A program made the translations under genes and the position numbers. Below are positions 58,450 to 64,000 of a stretch of 64,000 nucleotides of DNA, piece by piece (positions within the stretch are counted from its first letter, which is position 1; each line of letters begins with the position of its first letter). Under the pieces are notes generated by a model that saw nothing but the letters and a program-made list of their open reading frames with translations, searched no databases and was not told where the DNA came from. Source of the stretch: Lytechinus variegatus (Eukaryota; Echinodermata; Echinoidea; Temnopleuroida; Toxopneustidae); the NCBI RefSeq assembly GCF_018143015.1, contig NC_054756.1, positions 15,632,902 through 15,696,901 of the forward strand. The letters run 5' to 3'.

Positions 58450-60105
58450 AACCGCGTAGCCAGGATTTCATTTTGGAGGGGGCGGTAAATGCACGCGAAG
58501 CGTGCCAACACTTACAGAGCGCGCGAAGCGCGCTACCTATAGGGGGTGGGTGCAGGGAGGGGGAGATTCCCCCTCAGCGAAGCGCGAAGCTTTTGGTGTT
58601 TCATAAATCAAAATTAAAAGGAGCCGTCTCCCTTGTCTCTAGTACCTATAATTAGCTCAAATTCAGTTGACTGTATTGTGATTTTGAACCTTGTTTCAAA
58701 AGTGATTGTGAACGCACAAAAAAGGAATACAATGGAGGAAATTAAAATAATAATAACCCCGCGCGAAGCGCGGAAGCTTGACCTTTTTATCATTTTTTTG
58801 GCCATGAAAAGGGTCCCGAGAAAAATGTATTATCTAAAGATATATTGAATATACTTCCCTTGGAAAGATAAGATTTGATTACAAACAATTTAGCGACACA
58901 GGGCATATCTTGAACTCGCAAAACAGAGGAGAAGAAGTGTATATGCCAGTCCTGAGGAAGAAGTTCCTCCCCGCGCACTCTGACATTTTAAAGGGCTGAC
59001 GTTTCATCAAATGCAGATATCTCTAATACGCCATCGGCTCTAATTCAATTGATTTTCTATGATTATTGAATTTTACTACAAGGAAAATAGTACGCAAAAG
59101 CTGACTGTGATTCATTGAAATTATTTAAAAAAGGATGCCTATTTTTTTTACTTATCCTGAAGCGCTTCATTTTGAATTATAAAGAAACTGAGGGCGCAAA
59201 ACAGGACAGGAGATCAATGTGCAGGGAAATTACATGAAATTTAGTAGAATTTGATAAAAAATATTGTACTTTTTTATTTAATACGACACGAATTTTTTAT
59301 ACACTCTAAATTACAGGGATTTAAAATAAGTCCACATGGACTGTAGTTAGGGACCAATCGAAGTCCGGATTTAGTTTGAAATCCATAAGATTCATTTTTA
59401 AATCTCGAAAGTTTTAAATTTAAATCATTTGAGATTTAAATTTAAGTCTTTACGACTAAAACTAAACCCAGAAATTTACTGGTCCCTAACTAAAGTCCAG
59501 CTGGACTTATTTTAAATCCCTGTAATTTAGAGTGTACCTTCCTCTTTTTTAAAATTAGGAACCTGTTTGTCCCAAAATCATGGTTGTTTAGTATTGAGCT
59601 GAAAAGCGGGAAAAGTTGCCTTTATGGAGGTGACGCCAGAAATTGATATAAAGATTTTACCCGCTCGGAGCCGACTAGACCAGAAATTGCGCGATCAATT
59701 TAAAAAAAAGATAACTTCATATACTTCGGCCTTACCTTACTCTAATTCCATGCCCTAATGTATACATTTGAACTTTTAAAACTGCCAAGAAACACATATA
59801 GCTGAGGTGGAAAAACAGGGTTAGAAAAGGAGTAGGGAAAACAATGGAGAACGTCAATATTGTCATTTAACCGGGCGCAGCGCGGAAGCAAAATTCCCAT
59901 ATAGATTTAAAGCAAGAGTGAAGGAGAGTCTCTTTTGAGAAAAAAATAAAGAATGAAAAGAAAAAAAAACACAAAGCTACCTTTCTTCCCTTTCCTCCCC
60001 TTTTCCTTTTCTCCTCTCTTTTGTTCCTTCTTTTTTTCTTTTTGGGGACTTTTTTTTTGGGGGGGGGGGCGACCGCCCCCACCGCCCGCCCTGGCTACGC
60101 GTCTG
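58450..60105. mobile_element. 1.66-kb hAT-like insertion in a tRNA-like sequence
   Basis: The ends CGCGTAGCCAGG and CCTGGCTACGCG are inverted a few bases inside the junctions. A 9-bp duplication CTTAACCAC flanks it (58441-58449 and 60106-60114), the last bases of which may belong to an 8-bp TSD. Inside are GGGGG/CCCCC tracts and GCGCGAAGCGCG words resembling those in the inner hAT-like element at 29809-30981. A TA-flanked MITE (59302-59534) is nested in it. No transposase. Confidence 0.88.
59302..59534. mobile_element. 233-bp TA-flanked MITE, nested
   Basis: CACTCTAAATTACAGGGATT and AATCCCTGTAATTTAGAGTG are perfect inverted ends with TA on both sides. Further inner pairing runs through GGACTGTAGTTAGGGACC and GGTCCCTAACTAAAGTCC. 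The TA target site suggests Tc1/mariner mobilisation. Confidence 0.95.
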
Positions 60106-60369
60106 CTTAACCACTAGACCACAGAGACGGGTTAGTGGTTAGGACGAGCCAGATCCGACTGACCGTCAGATAGACAGATTTTCGACACTATACCAATTAT
60201 ATTTTCCTCAGTGTCGGGTGAAGGTGAGTTTTGAACAATGACAAGCCGCCATGCCTCAGCTGGATCAAAGCTATAGCTTGATACAGTACACGTATGGGAG
60301 AAGAAATACAAATGTGTAAAGCTTTACATGTACAACAGCTTTTGGCAACTCTTTTTTTATCTAAATATT

Positions 60370-60647
60370 GTAAAAAAATGGATGAAGAGAACAATGGCAG
60401 GCGTAGCTTAAATCAAGGTTCCCCAGAGCTATCTATACCCTTTGGAAAAATTGGTGATGCCGAAAAATGTCTCTGCCGGGAATCAAACCCGGGCCCGTAG
60501 CTTTGAACGCCGGTGCCTTAACCACGAGACCACAGAGACGGGTTAGTGGTTAGGACGAGCCAGATCCGACTGACCGTCAGATAGACAGATTTTCGACACT
60601 ATACCAATTATATTTTCCATCCGAGTCCTTCCTTCATCCATTTCTTT

Positions 60648-60649
<2 letters not shown>
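60370..60649. mobile_element. 280-bp TIR element with tRNA-like core, copy 2
   Basis: Ends GTAAAAAAATGGATGAAG and CTTCATCCATTTCTTTAC are inverted, flanked by TA-rich sequence (TATT... and ...AATA), consistent with TA duplication. Its centre holds the tRNA-like segment 60469-60539. The segment GGACGAGCCAGATCCGACTG and following sequence is shared with copy 1. Confidence 0.9.
60469..60539 (-). tRNA. tRNA-Glu-like cloverleaf inside a transposon
   Basis: Seventy-one bases on the minus strand fold as a tRNA: acceptor GTCTCTG with CAGAGAC (seven pairs), D stem GTCT with AGGC, and T arm CCGGG/TTTGATT/CCCGG. The anticodon loop GTTCAAA places UCA at the anticodon. The D- and T-arm sequences resemble tRNA-Glu. 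In this copy the anticodon stem CCGGC/GCTAC has mismatches, while in the split copy at 58393 it is CCGGC/GCTGG and fully paired. Because it lies in a repeated TIR element, I read it as a tRNA-derived passenger, not a housekeeping gene. The Pol III boxes (GTGGTTAAGG and GGGTTTGATTCCC) look usable. Confidence 0.5.

Positions 60650-60689
<40 letters not shown>
60650..60689. repeat. (TA)n microsatellite
   Basis: About 20 TA dinucleotides directly next to the end of the 60370-60649 element, possibly grown from its TA target site. Confidence 0.95.
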
Positions 60690-60691
<2 letters not shown>

Positions 60692-60925
60692 ATTACCATT
60701 GGTAATGCAGTTTCGAACCCATGTGGAAAATGAATCTTGCATATTTTTACCCAAGGATGATATCCGTGACAATTTTGATTAGTGATAGGATTATACTTCT
60801 TTGCTGAAATCCTCTTTAAAATTATATTCCCCTTTTTTATTTGCTCTTTTCAAGGTAAATATTTATGCCGTTCTCTTCCTTATTAGTCGCCAGAAGCCAG
60901 CGCGCAGCTGGCTTGTATCGTCATG

Positions 60926-61218
60926 GGGCCGATTGCACGAAAGGGTCTTCCCAGGAACCGTCTTCCGTGTCGCCCATCTTTTATGATGCGCTATAAGCGG
61001 GGTGTTTCTGAAATTTATGATAAAAAATAGAATTCGTTAGCTTGCTTTTAAATCAAATTTTATTCAATGTCATGAGATATCACATCATTTTATAAACAAA
61101 TATTTTGTTTATTTTAATGTACAAATAATTTATTTGAAATGCGTTTCACATGGCGCATCATAAAAAATGGGCGACACGAAAGACGGTCCTTGCAAAGACC
61201 CTTTCGTGCAATCGGCCC
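60926..61218. mobile_element. 293-bp MITE
   Basis: Left GGGCCGATTGCACGAAAGGG and right CCCTTTCGTGCAATCGGCCC are inverted. The arms extend about 65 bp and include CGTGTCGCCCATCTTTTATG opposite CATAAAAAATGGGCGACACG. No clean target duplication. Confidence 0.93.
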
Positions 61219-61254
61219 TGAGGGCCGATCTCTGCATCCTGCATGCTGTATGTA

Positions 61255-61640
61255 CATAGAGATGTATATATATAGTAAATAGTGGTAGTAAAATACGAGC
61301 TGTGATTGGCTGGATTTGTACCACGTGACCTCCCTTCAAAAAGTTATATTGTACATATGTACAATATAACTTTCGATTTTTGGATGGCAAAATCCATGAT
61401 GGGGGGCTTAGATTGAGGGATCAATTTACTATAATAAATAGTGAACGTTCTATCATACAACATTACTGGACTAGTATATGAACTCCAAATATAAAATTAT
61501 CCCTCGTGCAAGCCTATTTCACCTCGGCCTTCGGCCTCGGAGAAATAAACCTGCACTCGGGATAATTTTATATTTGTCGTACGTATAATCCAGTATATTG
61601 TACAATAGATTGTACACTATTTATGTAATACATCTCTATG
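61255..61640. mobile_element. 386-bp element, CATAGAGATG family, next to the EIF3E promoter
   Basis: Ends CATAGAGATGTAT and ATACATCTCTATG, with a perfect 8-bp duplication TGTATGTA (61247-61254 and 61641-61648). The interior is unrelated to the 37785-39206 element but matches 57690-58292. It contains a GGCCTTCGGCC hairpin and the palindrome TTATATTGTACATATGTACA. It ends 59 bp before the EIF3E start codon. Confidence 0.94.
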
Positions 61641-61699
61641 TGTATGTACCGAACGCGCCGCCCCGCGCGCTCGCGCGCAGTGATTGAATCTGTGTCAAG
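61641..61699 (+). promoter_or_regulatory. CpG-rich 5' leader/promoter of EIF3E
   Basis: The segment GAACGCGCCGCCCCGCGCGC and following GCTCGCGCGC is strongly CpG-rich against an AT-rich background. It ends in GTGTCAAG just before ATGGCGG, a fair translation-start context. No TATA box is seen, as is common for housekeeping genes. Confidence 0.5.
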
Positions 61700-61789
61700 A
61701 TGGCGGAATTCGACCTAACTTCGAAAATCGGACAATATTTGGATAGACATCTTGTTTTTCCATTGTTAGAGTTTTTGTCAGTACAAGAA
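61700..61789 (+). CDS. EIF3E: eukaryotic translation initiation factor 3 subunit E, first coding exon
   Basis: The frame starts [20 protein letters not shown] and continues [10 protein letters not shown], then meets a GTGAGT donor at 61790. The family N-terminus is [26 protein letters not shown], so the match covers all 30 residues. EIF3E (INT6) is a PCI-domain subunit of the eIF3 complex, which brings the 43S complex to mRNA. Its PCI domain is in later exons, which were not found in the remaining 2.2 kb and must lie past the right edge. The next family residues (IYxEKxLLxGKLDLLSDTNM) would open exon 2. The exon ends in phase 0. Neighbours are transposons on both sides: one ends 59 bp upstream and one starts 178 bp into the intron. 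Confidence 0.93.
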
Positions 61790-61966
61790 GTGAGTATTAT
61801 GTACAAAGATGGTGTCTCAAACTTATACGGATTGTATAATTGTTGTAATTATCAGGAATTTCGTGCCATCTGGTCGCAACTGTGTGCCCCCATGTGGAAT
61901 TTGACAGTCCGACGTGTTCACTTTTGCGTCATGATTGATTAATCATGATCAATTAAATTAAAAAAA

Positions 61967-62742
61967 GGCAGTGTATACAGCCACACGCGTGTGTCTTTAC
62001 CATCCAGCCACACGCGTGTGGTTATATCCAGAACACCTATCTGTGGATACCGCCACACGCCGCCAGTAATAACAGTAAAACACGTATGTAGGTCTGACCG
62101 TCTATATCACAATCAAAATAACCTCATTTCTTCATTAAATTCTTACATTCTAAACCCCTTTGATATCCTTAGATCGTTTCAACTTCATTCTCACCGTCTT
62201 CTCTCCTTGCTTTTCTTGTCTTGTTACAAAAGGCCGCCTGTTAAATAGCAAATTTCCACACTTTTTCTACTTGTGTCGATTCTCTACTGATCTAGGCTAT
62301 GTGCGCGTACGTACGAAACTCGGGATTCGTGCATGCTTAACGCTTGGTACTTAATTCGTACCAAACGTAAACCCAAACTGTGTACGGTATGTCTACTACT
62401 GCGCTGCGCTAACGCTGTATGGGTCTGCCACCGCGTAGGAAGCCAGAATCGACACAAGTAGAAAAAGAGAATTTGCTGTTAAACAGACGACCGTTTGTAA
62501 CAAGACAAGAAAAGCAAGGAGAGAAGACGGTGAGAATGAAATTGAAACGATCTAAGGATATCAAAGGGGTTTAGAATGTAAGAATTTAATGAAGAAATGA
62601 GGTTATTTTGATCGTGATATAGACGGTCAGACCTAGTGTTATTACTGGCGGCGTGTGGCGGTATCCACAGATAGGTGTTCTGGATATAACCACACGCGTG
62701 TGGCTGGCTGGTAAAGACACGCGTGTGGCAGTATACACTGCC
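61967..62742. mobile_element. 776-bp inverted-repeat element in EIF3E intron 1
   Basis: Ends GGCAGTGTATACAGCCACAC and GTGTGGCAGTATACACTGCC are inverted, with a 9-bp repeat TTAAAAAAA on both sides (61958-61966 and 62743-62751). The A-run makes the true TSD length uncertain (8 or 9). The arms are about 310 bp with few mismatches and include CCACACGCGTGTGG words. The loop of about 150 bp is GTACG-rich. No coding capacity. Confidence 0.92.
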
Positions 62743-62751
62743 TTAAAAAAA

Positions 62752-64000
62752 AAGTTAGGCCTAACCCAGGCCAGGGAACTCCCGCCCGCTACGCGGGCGG
62801 GAGCCCAGTATAGTCACGTATTGTATTACCGGACACTATCATATTTCCGGACGCGCATATTACTGCGTATGAAGTCAATTTCGTAGCGCAAGGCTTCCGC
62901 AGTTCAATTTCACAGATCAATTCAAAGAACAAGATTGCAAAAACAAGGCGAAAAAATCTAACTTTTACCTTATTATTTTTCTTTAAAATGACAGAAAATT
63001 CTTAAAATAACATAGTTTTGCATTAACAATAACAATTGATCACAATTGATCTATTTCCTGATGGGAATACGGACCTGATAATTGCTGAAATTAAATCTTG
63101 TCCGCTCCAGCATCGATCAGATCGTCGCCGGGATCGTTGACGGCTAGTTCTCAAGTAGACCAAAACCTTCGTCTCTGTTTTGTTGGTTGTTCAGCTGAAC
63201 TTCATTGGCTTCACTCACCAAATACAGAGACCGAAGTTCTAGCGCGATCTGTACAGGGGACTCAATGGCCATATGTTTATGTACTTAAGATCGGATAAAA
63301 CGGGGAAGTGAATTTGCGCGACAGCCGAGGTAAGTCACTGTTTTTGTTCCTTTTAACTTCATTTTTCTCCGTTTTTTGGCAATTGATGCCAAGAGGGAAT
63401 ATAAATTTTCACTCTGGTCACTATAATTTTCGAAATTTTTATTCATTAAAGACAAAAATTGAAAAGCCCCGACGGGGGGATTTTGCATTGCAAGTCCCCT
63501 AATGGTGGCTGCACGATAGCGAGCCGTCTGTGTACGAGGAGAAATAAAAAAAAATGTTAAAAAACTCCTCGAAACAGACGGCTGCCAGCTGTCTAGTTCT
63601 CAAGGTACTCGGTACCCGCCGTCATGGCCGTGCGCGAGGTTTACCGCGATAGACAGCCGTCAATGATTGACAGCGCATCGATAGAACTTGATGACTGAGT
63701 GAGGGTCACGATATGAACGAGCAGTAATACTGGAAAGTGCCATATCGATAGCGCAATTGAAACAAAAAAGAAATTAGCTGGCAAACACAAATTTTTATAA
63801 AAGATTTGCTCAGAATCGATATAAGAAAGCACACAAAAACTTAGAATTTACTCATGATATGACATATGAAAAAAATCACACCAATTCTTTCTTACATCAT
63901 TATAATCAAGAATATTTTTACCCGTCCGGCGCGCGTCCGGAATTATGATGTAATTTGTCACGCACGAAAATAATTGTTTTTCGCGGCTCCAGGGTATGCG
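62752..64000. other. EIF3E intron 1 continuation, no exon found
   Basis: Mixed DNA with some CpG-rich patches. A hairpin near 63518-63585 pairs AGCCGTCTGT and CGAGGAG with CTCCTCG and ACAGACGGCT around an A-rich loop. TAGTTCTCAAG occurs at 63147 and 63594. A GAGGTAAGT donor-like site at 63330 has no supported exon before it. Confidence 0.4.

Larger units (their letters stand above)
58295..60207. mobile_element. TIR element with tRNA-like core, copy 1, split by a later insertion
   Basis: Starts GTAAAGAAATGGATGAAG like the intact copy at 60370-60649 and follows it up to CTTAACCAC at 58449. It then resumes at 60106 after a 1656-bp insertion and continues to about 60207. The tRNA-like part is therefore in two pieces, 58393-58449 and 60115-60128. 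The right terminal repeat is missing or diverged. Confidence 0.85.

Overview
The window looks like nuclear DNA of a marine deuterostome, most likely an echinoderm such as a sea urchin. The evidence is indirect: metazoan multi-exon genes with kilobase introns, an AT-rich background, Polinton-type polymerase fossils, tRNA-derived SINEs and very many short inverted-repeat DNA transposons. No species can be named from sequence alone. || Genes. Four host genes can be read. (1) A compact four-exon gene on the minus strand, 10777-16649. (2) A complete ten-exon, 577-residue IQ-motif/ankyrin/coiled-coil gene of the IQANK1 type on the minus strand, 22442-39684. Both end in the same domain, which resembles the fifth AAA module of dynein heavy chain. 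They share exon phases and a basic N-terminal leader exon, so they are tandem paralogs. The smaller one lacks the IQ, ankyrin and coiled-coil exons. (3) A two-exon RNF146-like RING-WWE E3 ligase on the minus strand, 47460-56214. (4) The first coding exon of the translation factor subunit EIF3E on the plus strand, 61700-61789, whose other exons lie beyond the right edge. || Layout. 1-9300: broken plus-strand pieces of Polinton-type DNA polymerase B in at least two sets, with local duplications, a 62-bp minisatellite and a 1.04-kb foldback transposon inserted in one set. 10-16.6 kb: the compact paralog, one coding exon of which is split by a 1.47-kb palindromic transposon. 16.6-22.4 kb: intergenic, with MITEs and a SINE. 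22.4-39.7 kb: the IQANK1-like gene, whose introns hold a nested pair of hAT-like elements and two other long non-autonomous elements. 39.7-47.4 kb: intergenic DNA with six MITEs. 47.4-56.2 kb: the RNF146-like gene, its 7.4-kb intron filled with repeats, including a SINE whose head resembles 7SL RNA. 56.2-61.7 kb: nested elements, including a TIR element that carries a tRNA-Glu-like cloverleaf. 61.7-64 kb: the start of EIF3E, with a 776-bp inverted-repeat element in its first intron. || The genes do not form an operon or an obvious pathway. The tandem IQANK1-like pair is the only evident functional grouping. The strongest points for follow-up are the transposon-split coding exon in the compact paralog (the reading frame is restored exactly if the element and a 2-bp target duplication are removed), the 7SL-like SINE, and the tRNA-like sequence inside a TIR element that was itself split by another transposon.
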